Origin: Lactifluus volemus | Lineage: Eukaryota; Basidiomycota; Agaricomycetes; Russulales; Russulaceae | NCBI GenBank assembly: GCA_022376515.1 | Contig: WTXI01000008.1 | Span: 930,001 to 994,000 of the forward strand | Reading direction: 5' to 3' | DNA length: 64,000 nucleotides | In this document: positions 1 through 11,500 of the stretch, one piece after another | Numbering within the stretch: position 1 is the first letter of the stretch | Layout of the letters: every line of letters starts with the position of its first letter | Position numbers and translations under genes: made by a program | The notes under the pieces: generated by a model | The model's input: the letters and a program-made list of their open reading frames with translations, nothing else | The model's database searches: none | Told to the model about the DNA's origin: nothing

Positions 1-1017
1 TCGACATGTTAAGTGATGGTGGAACTTCACATTCTGGTGACAAATGTTCGTAAGAAGTTGATGTACGTCGCAGACGAAATCTGGAGAATGTGATTCGTCG
101 CTCTGAAACGATTAGATACGTATATCTTGGAGAGTGATATTACGGAAGCCTCTTCTCACTATTGAACACTACTCTTGAATATCAGGAAGGGCTCTCCGGG
201 GCCTGAGAAATGACTTTGAAGATCCAAAGAAAGAAAAAATGTAAGCAAATTCTGAATTTCAGGATGTTGAGACACGGCCGGCGAGTGGTCATACAACACA
301 GGGGAGATGGTATAAGTTGATTCCGTGACCAGGTACAACTAGGGCCAACTAGTAGTCCCAGGCCCAGAGTCATATAGATCACTTCATTCTTCCTCGACCC
401 ATTGGGTGTTGGTGGGCGATCAGCGATGATGTATGCAACATTCATGGTCTGAAAAGTGGAATCCGCTGTGACGCCGGCACGGTTTTGACATTGAAAGACC
501 GGGTCATACTGCAAGTTCCAATAAGTTCGAAAGTCCAGAAGTAAACAAACACGAAAACAGATATCTGGTCACGGCCCGCGGCGGCCAGACTGTCTGGGAA
601 GTCAGAATTTGAACTCAGTCACACGGCCCTTCACCTCAATCAAGCCTTAGGTATCTCGGTTTAGACGAGGGCATTCACGATTCATGGCGTGTCAAACTCG
701 AACTAATTCACTAATCGCATGAGGAGCATCATCACGATCGCGGTGCTCTAACCAAAATCTGGACCAAAAAAGGCAATCACATGGAGTAGCAGCTTCACAC
801 GGCCGCTCGTAGCCTACTGTCATCTCCAATCAAACAAGAGCTAGAGCTGGGTATAAAAGGCTGACTCTCAGAGGTACAGTGCAGAAAAATACGAAGGTAT
901 AGCTTAGGTGGTAACTTGAATCGGCGAACACCGTCATTTACGGTTGTTTTCAACACACCAAGTCTGACACAGTCAAAATTTGATTTTGCCTCGCTACTAA
1001 TCGGTACCTCCGTCAAT
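1..1017. other. sequence without a supported gene
   Basis: Apart from the uncertain minus-strand ORF at 182-514, I see no exon series, repeat or RNA gene here. A short ORF at about 795-1031 has no recognisable content. Confidence 0.4.
182..514 (-). CDS. unrecognised ORF, possible exon of a partial gene
   Basis: An open frame of 110 codons on the minus strand. Its first half, up to a run like NEVIYMTLG, has an amino-acid composition typical of a coding exon; the second half is rich in Cys and Phe and looks like intron or 3' read-through. I do not recognise the family. It could be one exon of a gene whose other exons have decayed, as it lies at the edge of a region full of broken gene fragments. 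Nothing around it suggests a role. Confidence 0.2.
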   Translation of the reverse strand: MQYDPVFQCQNRAGVTADSTFQTMNVAYIIADRPPTPNGSRKNEVIYMTLGLGLLVGPSCTWSRNQLIPSPLCCMTTRRPCLNILKFRICLHFFFLWIFKVISQAPESPS

Positions 1018-1800
1018 TTAGAATATCCCAAGGAGATCCTCTTGTTGGGTCGACACAGCCGGCGCCACCGTTGGCGAAGATTCGCCTCCTAACCCGCCGA
1101 ATGGGGTCAGTGATGACGCGTCCTGAAGTGAGCGGAGCTCGCACAGAATAGGGCCTCTGTGAATGTGTCCACGAATAATCTTGTTGGCATATTCGCCGAT
1201 GATCCAGATAAGAGACATTTTTACTTTGGGCTCATCTAATTCTTCTAGATTCGCACAAACAATACGAATGACGTCTCCGTACGTTGGTGGGTATCTGCGA
1301 AAAATAGCCTGAAAATCTGCTATCAGCGGTAGTAGGCTGGGCACGTTAGCGAGGGAGAAAACTTTCATGCACAACGGCCTCCTGCACTACGTAGCTGACC
1401 CGGGTTGCGATAACATCCAACAGTACGTTGACACACCGCTCAGTGCCAACCTCTAACTTCACCGCCGCAGCTTGACCAATGGCCGCGGCCTTTATGCTTA
1501 GCCTCACGAAATCGACGTCAACTTAGGAACCATATCGCGTCAACATTGCCAAGCGAACCATGATGTCCAGCTTTTCCACTTGACGTACAAGGGGTCATTG
1601 TACTTACAGAACAATGGCGCGCATCTCATTAGAGAGAATATCGCCGCGCTTTTGTAAAAACATATTAACGTTTCGCAACGCAATCCATTGCACTTCTGGC
1701 GGAGAAGACAGTAGAGTGACCAAGCGTAGGGCCACTTTTCGGATGAGTTGTTGAAAATTTCACGGCTCACGTTGCGCATACTAGTATGATTCACGATTCA
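1018..1800 (-). pseudogene. beta-adaptin (AP-1/AP-2 beta subunit) fragment, copy 1
   Basis: Beta-adaptins form the large clathrin-binding subunit of AP-1 and AP-2 coats. Read on the minus strand from about 1760 to 1018, short collinear blocks match the trunk of that family in order: LVTLLSS, ALRNVNMFLQKRGDILSNEM, KYNDPLYVK, then [20 protein letters not shown] and IWIIGEYANKI. A hinge-like tail reading TQQEDLLGIF ends at 1018. The blocks lie in different frames, the N-terminal half of the trunk and the C-terminal ear are missing, and no start is visible. It is therefore a decayed partial copy. The match to the family is clear from the conserved blocks; AP-1 versus AP-2 cannot be decided. A second copy lies at 6035-7790. 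Confidence 0.8.
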
Positions 1801-1849
1801 CGATTACCTGCAGGCACATTATGCGAGTACTCTTCGGCAAGAAGTATCG

Positions 1850-2212
1850 ATGAACATCGCACCCTCACTAGTCCTCACTTCCCATTTCTACAACATTTCG
1901 GAACAGTACATTATCAGACCTGGATTGACAGCTAGACACCGTGACTCCATCAAAACCCATGTGTCACAAGACTTGAACTTCGACATCAGAGACCGTACTA
2001 GGATCTTTGTATCACTGGCATCACCACCACCGTCCCCACCACCATCACCGCCATCCCCTTGGTCATCCCAATCATCATCAAAATCACCACTCTAGTAGTC
2101 ATGGGGTGCGCGTGCCTCGCCAATAACCGCCTTTTTCCCATCTGCCTCACGGAGTTCACCGGCTTCGTGCATGTCATCGTTCTGAGTCACGCAGTGGCTT
2201 TCCCCATAACCT
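1850..2212. repeat. duplicated segment shared with 7830-8020, 8930-9090 and 12500-12730
   Basis: The stretch from the phrase atgaacatcgcaccctcact to about 2030 recurs almost unchanged at 7850-8020, directly after the second adaptin fragment. The following part (cctcgccaataaccgcc and neighbours, 2100-2212) recurs near 9010-9090 and 12650-12730. No coding content is evident; a short ORF across it is low-complexity Ser/Pro from CCA/TCA triplets. Confidence 0.7.
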
Positions 2213-3020
2213 GTGTAGGACATTTCCAGTGAAGCACACGTTTAAAGCTGAATAAACATTTTCCTGATGCCCAGTTGACGCTTTCCCTCCTACTGCCCTC
2301 TCCTCGAATTTTATTTTCTCTAATTCTTCACACCCGGCTCATGCATTTTACTCCACCCCTTCCCATTTTTCTCCTAGCCCTGGGTCATGCATGCAAGTCA
2401 TCCTCTGAACTCGGTGTCAACAGATGCTGATGAGATACAATCTTTTAGCACTCCTGGCTTTTGCTGCTCCCTTGGGTCGAGGTGTGGCTCGGAGCCCCTT
2501 GCTCCTAGACAGGTGGTGTGAAACCTCAGGCTGTAAAATACATGTGGTGCAGTACTTCTCTTTAACAACAACAACATGGATACTTACTGTGTTATTGAGC
2601 CCGGCCCGGGGGAACCTCTTCAATGGCATCTGTAGTATGGTCCACAATCCCTACTACTTCTGCTTCTTAGGGATCAGCATGGGTGGTATGGAATTTCTGA
2701 CTCCCACCTGTCAGGTTGGTCCTCCTCCTTTCTCTCTCTCCATGTTTGCCATAGCTTTTGACTGACATCTCCCTTTCTAGCCTTGCACCATTTCTATATG
2801 ATTCCATCTGGTTCCCCATGACACCATATATCTACAGGTTATACCTGAACATTCTAGTGTCTTCTCTGACTTGTGTATATATATCCTGTAAATGATTGAG
2901 ATGAGCTTCAAGCTTGTTCTCCTGTAGAATCTGGTATTCTACATAGTGCTTGCAATATCAGCTCCATTTTCCTTTTCATCACTCTGAGGACTGCTCCATC
3001 CCTCAAAGCAAGCTTGTACT
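2213..3020. other. unique stretch replacing part of the duplicated unit
   Basis: In the later units the corresponding interval (about 9100-11040 and 12740-14790) carries four more shared segments. Here they are absent and about 800 bp of unrelated sequence is found instead. Small ORFs overlap it on both strands, but none shows a recognisable domain or exon structure. Confidence 0.5.
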
Positions 3021-4600
3021 CTGTATGGGATATTGACCTGCTTGCTAAATGCACCAACCACAAAACCAACCAGTTCCAATGGTACCCGGCTTACACACAC
3101 ATGTTGTTGGATACCGGGCTAAATTCAAACCGTTCTTGAGTCAAGTTACCACGCAAACGTTACCTGCAGTACAACATCTACTGCGACCCAGTCCATGGGG
3201 TGTAAATCAGCTGGAAATAGGAACATTCAACTATCATTCAGTGTCAAGCATGTTATACATATCCCGTGATAAGTTGTTGCAAAAAGTGAGCAAGAATAAA
3301 CACAAAACAACATTGCAAAACAGTGTGCCCAAGGGCCCAACCAAGAAAAATGAATGGCCATACATTAATCCCAATTCCCAAATAAATAAATCCCAAAACA
3401 GCAAATACCCGGGTTCAGACAGGAGTCAGGGCAATCCCGACGCGAATCCCGATCCCTGTACCACCGTGGAGTCGTGGAGTCGTGATGGGACGCGGAATAG
3501 TCGCGGTCGCGGTCGCGGTGAGACCGACCGTTCCCTGTGCCACTCCAATCGTGCTGCTACTACTTGGGCCGGAGCCAATTGAGCCATTCGCGGTGCCGTT
3601 TGTGCTTGAGCTGTTGCCATTCGGGATGGTGCCATTCGAGCCGACGTCTTGGACACTGAAAGAGTGAGAGCTATGATGGGTGGCGCCGACTGCGCCGCCA
3701 ACTGCGCCGCCGATGACGAGGAGGGCCACTACGACGATCCCGATGATGCCCCATTTGCGACCGTACCAGGGTTGCACTTTCTGAGCCGCGATAGCAGGTC
3801 CATAAGGAGCTCTCGAGAGCTCATCAATTCCAACAGTGGGCCCAAGATATTCGAGCGTAGTTCCGCCAACCGCCGGCGCACGAGCGCCCTCTGGTAAACC
3901 GGGCGCACGGCCATCGCGACCGTCCTCTAGACCAACATTGTATCCTACCTAGAGCCCAGTCAATATAGGGAGCATCGCGCCGGGTGAGGGTGGGAGGGGG
4001 GATTGTAGGGAGAGAGAAGCAAAAATAAGGTGGCCAATCAGATAGCCAATTTCGCCAAGGTGAGTACGTACCTGTTTTTCCGTTCGTGTTGGGTCAGGCA
4101 CGGACGATGAAAGGGTATGATCATATCCCACGCTGTGGTCTTTACGAGAAGACATGTTTACTGGAGAAGGAGAGTACAGTAAACGGGAACGCGGACAGGA
4201 TATGCAGGGGTGGGAACGAAGGAATGGGGGATGGGAATAGTCGGTCGGGCGTAACTGATCCCATGGATGCCTCACAAAGTAGGACAGGTACCAAGTGCCC
4301 GCTACTAGCCTAAGGTAGGAATCATCAGGAACCAGCACACCTAGGGTTACCTTCCAACTTGAACTCCTCACTCAAATCGATATACTTATTTTCAAAAAAT
4401 GCTCTCTGAGATACAAAGCTATGGCCCACAATAGTGTGCTGCGTCGCCGGGCTGTAGTTTTGGCCGGGTCTCCTTTGCCGTTTCTGACTGGGTTGGGTCT
4501 CGATCTGGTGAACAAAAAAGTCTGACATGAGAAAATCGTCATGAAAATGGCTTCTTCTGAGGAGTTTGATCACGTTCCGAAGTGTGGCCAACCAGGCGGT
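3020..4600. repeat. rearranged first copy of the 3.7-kb unit (end segment plus membrane gene)
   Basis: The segment at 3020-3300 (caccaaccac, aaaccaacc, gtacccggcttacacacac) matches 11060-11300 and 14790-15020. It is followed by membrane gene copy A, then by the segment around 4400-4500 (gtgctgcgtcgccgggctgt), which matches 8690-8760 and 12320-12390. The order is the same as in the later units, but the roughly 1.9 kb that should precede it is missing. Confidence 0.7.
3415..4155 (-). CDS. single-pass membrane protein with Asn/Ser/Thr-rich ectodomain, copy A (intact)
   Basis: Two exons give an uninterrupted protein of 205 residues: exon 1 at 4155-4072 (28 codons, from MSSRKDHSVG), a 123-nt GTACGT...TAG intron, and exon 2 at 3948-3415. 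Residues 1 to about 98 are hydrophilic and contain LEYLGPTVGIDEL. A PWYGRKWG motif precedes one hydrophobic segment (GIVVVALLVIGGAVGGAVGA). The C-terminal part is rich in Asn, Ser, Thr and Gly with several N-x-S/T sequons. The positive residues before the segment suggest a cytosolic N terminus and an outside C terminus (inference). The start is the first ATG and is shared with copies B and D. I know no function. Three related copies follow at 8016-8513, 11483-12149 and 15364-15973; only this copy is complete. Confidence 0.7.
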
Positions 4601-6034
4601 GACAGCGCGCCTGGCGATCTGTGGGTCCCTCCGAGTCAGCTCGAGCTTCGTGTCAGTTCGCTTAGTCATGACTCAGAAAACGGATGGGATAGTTGAACAC
4701 ATATTTTCACACCTGCCCCGACTCGTCCGACTGTGTCCATCTCCCTGCATACACCTCGCTGCTGATGCACGCCTCCAACACCGTCCATCCGTGCCTGCCT
4801 GCCAACACCCTCCCCTTCACATCCATCTCCATCTCCATCTCCATGTCCCTACCCTACACCTGCCCACGCCCACCTCCCTGGCCAGTCTGTCCTCATCCAC
4901 ATGGTCCCATTCATCTTCTACTGTGGTGCTCAGTCTGATGGATACAGTAGATGATTGGACATGTTATCAGGTGCGTTTTATCCGATGCTGCTTCATCACA
5001 CCCACCCATGCCTATCCTTACAGTGACCTCGTCACTGCATGCCCACCTGCTTTGACTTGCCCACCACATTCATATCTCTGCCTCGGCTCGCCTGTTGCAT
5101 CCACGTCTGTGTCCCTGTCCACACAGCCATGCCCGTCTGTGCTCAACTCACCCATAACGTCCATGTGGTGACACGTACAGGAGTGTGAGATGGTCTGGGC
5201 GTTTCCACTGTTTCAGCCTTTGTGCACGTAGAGTCATGACTTCCGCCTCTGCCCGTGCCGCCTTCCCCCCTCCTCCCCGCTTCTGTGTGCGCTTCCCTTC
5301 TGCCGCCCAGCCCTGCATGTACATTGTGTCACCCGCTGTGTGCTTCCCTCAAGGCCCTCCCCCGAGTCCCCCTTCCGATGTGCTCCCCTTCCCGCTCCCC
5401 AGTCACAGGACTCAGTTCAACTCCGCCCTCCAGTAGCATGACAATGGGATTCATGGGTCTCTTGTCCCAAGGACCATTATAGTAAATGCTTGTCATCCAC
5501 CACATGCGATAGATATCGTCTGTGGTGCTCACCGGTAAGTCTTAGATAGCCACTTCGTGCTGTCTGGGACTCATGTGGGTCTAGATTTCCTGAATGAAAC
5601 ATCTGAGGGCCGCACCCCTGTTACAGTGCCAATGACGTCGCCAGTGGGGGTAGGTGCCACCTAACCCGCCGAATGGATCCAGTGTACTGCGACGACTACT
5701 ACTGGGCATCCCCGACGACACGATTGAAGCATTGGGTGACATGGAGGTTTCCAAAGATGGACACCAAGTTGTCTAGTGGGTTGGTTGATGTACGGGCCTC
5801 GCGGCTACGCAAGTGCTGCAGCAACCTGCGGCAAAGAATATCCTATCCGGTGGGCTGATCCAGTTCAGGTTGGTCGTCAAAGTCCAGTAGATCCTCAGAC
5901 ACCTATCCGGCGGCAACCGTTGGAGAGCAGTCTTGGCGGAATCGGCAAGGCTATATACATAGGCGTCGTCAAGACATGCATACAGACAGATAACATACGC
6001 TGTCGAGTACACACTGAACTAACCCTGGGATGTG
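4600..6034. other. pyrimidine-rich sequence without a supported gene
   Basis: 4700-5450 is rich in C and T with many cca/ctc triplets. The ORFs across it are Ser/Pro/His-rich artefacts of composition. The part from about 5650 shares the short phrase cctaacccgccgaatgg with adaptin copy 1 (near 1090), so it probably belongs to the adaptin-flanking duplication. No gene is supported. Confidence 0.5.
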
Positions 6035-7790
6035 TCAGGCTAGTGTTTGACGACCGCAGTGAGCGTCTGCAGCTGTACCTAATACATGCGTGTGGGTCAG
6101 CAATGACGCGTCCGAAAGTTGAACGGAGCTCGCACAGAATAGGACCTCTGTGAATGTGTCCACGAATGTGCCATTATCAATCTTGTTGGTATATTCGCCA
6201 ATGGTCCAGATAAGAGACGCTTTTGCTTCGGGCTCATCTAATTCTTCTAGATTCGCACAAAGAGTAGGAATGACGTCTCCGTAAGTTGGTGGGTATCTGC
6301 GAAAAATATCCTGAAAATCTGCTATCAGCGGTAGTTGGCTGGGCACGTCAGCGAGGGAGAAAACCTTCATGCACAACGGCCTCCTGTACTACGTAGCTGA
6401 CCCGGGTCGCGATAACATCCAATAGTACGTTGACACACCGCTCAGCGCCCACCTCTATCTTCACTGCCACAGCTTGACCAATGGCCTTTATGCTTAGCCT
6501 CACGAAATCGACGTCAACTTTGCTTCAGAGGCATATCGCGTCAACACAGTTCTCGTTTTCCAAGCGACCCATGATGTCCAGCTTTTCCACTGAAAGCAGA
6601 GTACTCCGTCTGCTTGTGATTGCAACAGAGGTGGAGAAGAGAGTCAAGTGGGGCAAGGATGGTAAAAGAGGATGTGCGGCGGCGTGAGGAAGACGAGAAC
6701 GCGTAGATAGCCCGCAAGCGAGGATCTAAGTGAGGGAGATGAACGGAAAGGGAGAATAGACGAGATCTTGAGGGAATAGGAGCTATGAGACTTTAGAAAC
6801 TTTGAGAGAACTTGAGGCAGACGAGAATTCAAGAACAACTGGTGAGCGGCGTGATTTCGCTGGCTCGTTTGTACAATTCGCGAGTCGTATTTATGTACAT
6901 TTCGAGCTGGTAGTCTAAAATCGGGAACGCGTCGGGAAAACGGGGAAACAGATAAGTCACGAATCAACTTGGGGATGACAGGGAAAAGACGAAAGGACTA
7001 CAAGTGAAGGGGGACAAAGGCGAATGAGAGCTAATATCATGAAAGAAAAAAAAGGGATCAAACAACCTTCGAAGTCACGTGCACCCTCTCAGAATGCTTC
7101 ACGGGATGCTCGTGGTCTCGTCGAGAGGCCGATAGTCCGTCAGACTAAAGTGTGGGCGTGGCGCGAGGCACAGCACGCAGCCCGAGACACAGGCACAGAG
7201 ACTAAGCACAAAGAGAGAGAAAATACCAAAAGTGAGCGAACAATAGCGAACGCGAGGCGAACTAGCACGAAACGAGAAGCACGGGAAAACGCGAGACATA
7301 AAAGGGACAAAAGAAAAAAACACAGAAAAGCGTCGTGCAACGCGAGGCCGCAGAGGACGGGTCTAGGGCCGAGGCGTGGTCGCGTCGAGGTTGAGGGCGA
7401 TCGTGGCCCCCAATTCAAGATCGAAGCGCGCGGGAACGAGATCTAAGCAACCGAGGAATACGGCAAGCAGCAGAGACGGGAGGGAGACCCGAGTTGGGCG
7501 TACGAAGTCATACAGTACAGAGAGAGGGTTCGAGGCCAGCCACGAGGCTGACCCTACACCACTTTGACGTACAACGGGTGATTGTACTTACAGAACAAAG
7601 GCGCGCATCTCATTAGAGAGAATATCGCTCAGGCTGCGCTTTTTGTAAAAACAGTTCAACGTTTCGCAACACAATCCACTACACTTATGGCGGAGAAGAC
7701 AGCAGAGTGGCCAACGGAGGGGCTATTTTTCGTATGAGTTGCTGAAATCATTCACGGCTCACGTTGCGCATACTAGTATGAATCACGTTA
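6035..7790 (-). pseudogene. beta-adaptin fragment, copy 2, split by an insertion
   Basis: Minus-strand blocks match the beta-adaptin trunk better than copy 1: [39 protein letters not shown] and FVDTFTE at 6376-6035. The more N-terminal blocks lie at about 7560-7790, where DNA matching copy 1 at 1575-1790 resumes. Between them sits a 968-bp insertion at 6591-7558. The remaining sequence has frame breaks and lacks the rest of the trunk and the ear. Copies 1 and 2 share breakpoints and flanking repeats, so they arose by duplication of an already partial adaptin sequence (inference). Confidence 0.8.
6591..7558. mobile_element. solo-LTR-like insertion, 968 bp
   Basis: Comparison with adaptin copy 1 defines the ends: cttttccac continues directly to ttgacgtac in copy 1 but is interrupted here. 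The insert begins TGAAAGCAGAG, ends GACCCTACA, and is flanked by ccac at 6587-6590 and 7559-7562. TG...CA ends with a short direct repeat are the standard form of a long terminal repeat. A 4-bp duplication is slightly shorter than the usual 5 bp. No gag, pol or internal region is present, which fits a solo LTR left by recombination. A purine-rich 140-codon ORF inside it is not evidence of a gene. Confidence 0.7.
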
Positions 7791-8015
7791 CCTGCAGGCA
7801 CATTATGTGCGTACTCTTCGGCAAAAAGTATCGATGAACAACGCACCCTCACTGGTCCTCACTGCCCATTTCTACAACAGCTCAGAATAGTAGTACATTA
7901 TCAGACTTGGCTTAACAGCTAGACACCGTGACTCCATCAAAAACCATGTTCACAAGACGTTAACTTTGATATCATAGACTCGGACTGTACTAGTAGGATC
8001 TTTGTATCACTGGCA

Positions 8016-8513
8016 TCAATACCACGGGATGAGGCCGCGTGTACCGCAAACTACGATGGCGATGAGGATGAGGATGGGGATGGCCATTAAGGCGATATGG
8101 ACCCATTTGCGACAGTACCAGGGTTGCACTTGCTGAGCCGCGATAGTAGTTGCATGAGGGGCTCTCGAGAGCTCATCGATTCCAACAATGGGCCCAAGAT
8201 ATTCGAGCCTAGTGCCGCCGACCGCCGGCGCACTCGCGCCCTCTGGTAGATCGGGTGCACGGCCATCGCGATCGTCCTCTAGACTGACATTGTATCCTTC
8301 CTAGAGCACAGTCAACATAGGACGCATGGCGTCGGGTGAGGGCGGGAGGGGGGGGGGGGGGTAGGGGGAGAGAAACAAAAAATAAGGTGGCCAATCAGAT
8401 AGCCAATTTTCGCGAAGGGGAGTACGTACTTGTTTTTCCGCTTGTGTTGAATCAGGCACGGACGATGAAAGGGTATGATCATATCCCACGCTGTGGTCGT
8501 TATGAGAAGACAT
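8016..8513 (-). pseudogene. membrane protein copy B, truncated after the membrane segment
   Basis: Exon 1 (8513-8430, MSSHNDHSVG) and exon 2 (8300-8016) are spliced exactly as in copy A, with an intron of 129 nt that contains a run of 14 G. The frame stays open through LEYLGPIVGIDEL, PWYCRKW and a hydrophobic segment (IALMAIPILILIAIVVCG). It then runs into foreign sequence and stops eight residues later. The whole Asn/Ser/Thr-rich ectodomain is missing. The break lies where the gene joins the segment shared with 1850-2030. If expressed it would be a 122-residue tail-anchored-like protein; I class it as a truncated copy. Confidence 0.65.
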
Positions 8514-11500
8514 GTTTCACTGGAGAAGGAGAGTCCAATAAGCGGGAAGGCGGGCGAGATATGCAGGGACGGGAATGAAGGAATGGGGGGATAGTCGGGC
8601 GTAAATATCCCATGGATGCCTCACAAAGTGAGGCAGGTACCACGCGGCCAGTGCCAGGGCCTGCTATTGGATACTAGACATCTGGCCCACAGTGGTGTGC
8701 CGCGTCGCCGAGCTGTATTGTTTGGCAGGGTCTCCTTCGCAGTTTACAGCCAGGGGATGTCGGGATGGGACTTCCTGACCCCCCTTGGTTCAGGTCCGCA
8801 CGAAGCTCGAAGTTTTCACCTTGTTGATACAGTAGTCATCAATAACATCATGTGACCTGACCTTTCGTTGCCAGTGATTCATGGCAGCCTGACGGAAGTG
8901 CAATCCCCGTTCTGATTCTCATCAATCATTTACAATCAGACACAAAAACCGCGTTTCACAAAGCTTTAACTTTGACTTCATGCATCACCACCCTAGTCAT
9001 GCGGTGCGCGTGCCTCGCCAATAACCGCCTTTTTGTCACCTACTTCACAGAGTTCACCATGCATATCATCGTTCTGAGTGGCTTTCCCAATAACCTGCTT
9101 ATCAAGATGCTAGAACTATAAAGCTTGCGCTTACTTGCTACCCAACCTTTTCCGATAACTTGTCCAAGAAGCTGGCCTTACCCATAGGTAGGTCCTCCTG
9201 GCCGTCACGGGAAACACCTCCTATAAGGCAACGCGAAGTCCCTTCAGAGTTGAATGCATTCTTCCCCTGCTACCTCTTCGTGGAAGCAGCTCCCGCCAGA
9301 GCGTCGCAACTCGGACGACTGAAGGTCGTCACGAGCAAGGAGTGGCTCAGTGGGACTGTGAACCTGGTGTAGGTGTGCCAAAGGGTCTTGGGCGGCACCG
9401 TTGGCAGGCTTTGTATTCGTCTCTGATCTATCCATGATGAAAATTCGCGTTGGAACTTGGAAGGAAATTGAAGAGAGCGAGTGGTAAGTGGTTTTCTAGT
9501 GGGGGACAAAAATCTAAAGCGAGAGATAAGTGTTATAGCTCGCAGGTTGGAGTCCAATAAATGACGTCACCCTCACCAGATCCCCAACACGCTGATGATG
9601 CGAGCACGGGATATATGATGATCGACGTCGAAAAAGAATACCAGACTTGTGGTCGTCATTGAATTACTTGGAGCGCCTCAGGACCCTCCGAGATCTCGAG
9701 AAACATAAACGGAGATAGTAAATGGTAAGACGGAGGCCGCATATACTTCCTAGGATTCCACTCCACATCGAGGATTCTCAAATCTAGATGGAGAGGGTGT
9801 ACCAAGCATAAGCACAGGTGTCTCAGCCAACGGTCGCTTTTGACTACAGTAGTAGCTTGATCAATCTAACATCAGAGCCGACGGGAAACTCCGAGTCGCA
9901 GAACCTTGCGCCAAAGGTGGTGGTACCAAACCTGGGCCATATTTTTGATATCATTGTCGCAGGTTCTCGCACTACAACTGTATTTGCAAGGGCAATTCTC
10001 AGGCGCTGGACGTGAACCAGCTGGTCATGATGGAAACTAGCCGACTTCAAGTTTGAAACTTTGGCGAATGATTTTCACCGCAAAATCATATCGCAGTAAC
10101 GCCCTCGATCACCTAGCGTTGGCACCTGCACGTATTAAGCGGATATTTTCGTGACAAACCTGTATTGCCATCGAGGTCATTGGTATCGTCTAGAACAGTC
10201 ACGTTCGTGCCGTGGAGTGCCCCCTTTCGCACACACGGAAAGCCCTCTAATGTGCGTCATCGCTTGCCCCTAATCAGGCATCTACATGGGCTGTGGATGG
10301 GTACGCGATATTTCATCGTAACAGGGCATGCATCCTATCACTTATTTACAGGCAATTTGTCACCCAAAAAAGGTAGTCAGGCAAATGATCCCAGGATGTG
10401 TCGGGTCTCATCCAGCATCAATGTTTCAGTACTTGTGGTGCCAACTCACTCACCCCTTATCCGTTCACCTTCGTTTCCGACTCCCTCGGCACCGTGTTCC
10501 CTTACTCACAGCATAGATCCGGGTTCACCTGGATTCACGATGGACGAGAGCCCACAGGCATCGTGCCGACGGCGGTTGATTTCTGCACCCGGTCATCCGG
10601 CACTCTCACCCCTGACTTCAACCTTTCGTCCACTGGGAGCCACATCCGGTGCCGGATGCGAGTGTGAACGCGCAGGAGATGCAGAAACGCGCTCGCAACA
10701 CTTTCACACACTGGTTGCCGAGTTGAGAGTCAAGTTTTTCGATTATGATTATGACTTGAAGAAAGAGTTTGATCCACAGGCGGAGGAGGAGGAGGAGAGA
10801 GCGCGAATTGTCCGGTTACTAGAGGACGTCATGCGAAAAGTCCAGCAGCTCGCCAAAAAGGAAATCGCTGATCCTGTCACCGAGATCGACGAGGATGCAC
10901 CGTAGAGGTACACTTTGTTTGTGATGTCTCAGACGGACAAGATGTCAAGGGTTACCAAAGTTACTACCATACTGTCAGATATGATCCCTTTATCAACTGT
11001 CAGCTTAGCTGCGTAGTGTTGACACATTACTGTAATGCTGTACTCGTGTACGGGATATTGACGTCGCTTGCTAAACGCACCAACCACGAAACCAACCGGT
11101 TCCAATGGTACCCGGCTTACACACACACATGTTGTTGGAGACCGAGCTAAATTCAATACGTTCCTTACCACGCAACGTACCTACAGTACAAAATCTCCTG
11201 CGACCCAGTCCACGGGGTGTAAATCGGCTGGAAATAGGAACATTCAACTATCATTCAGTAGTCAAGCGTGTTATACATATCCCGTGATAAGTTGTTGCAA
11301 AAAGTGAGCAAGCATAAACACAAAACAGCATTGCAAAGCAGCGTGCCCAAGGGCCAACCAAGAAAAATGAACGGCCATACATTAACCCTAAATAAATAAA
11401 TCCCAAACAACAAATACCCAAGTTACTGTCCCTCACAACTCTCGGCAAATAAAGGCCGATTTCAAGCAGGACTCGGGGTGAATCAGCTCGCGCTGGGCAA

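Noticed and set aside
3049..3582. Plus-strand ORF of 177 codons
   Set aside because: Its second half is antisense to membrane gene copy A and its first half lies in a repeated non-coding segment; copies C and D do not keep the frame.
7024..7446. Plus-strand ORF of 140 codons, Lys/Arg-rich
   Set aside because: It lies inside the solo-LTR-like insert and reflects the purine-rich composition; no domain.
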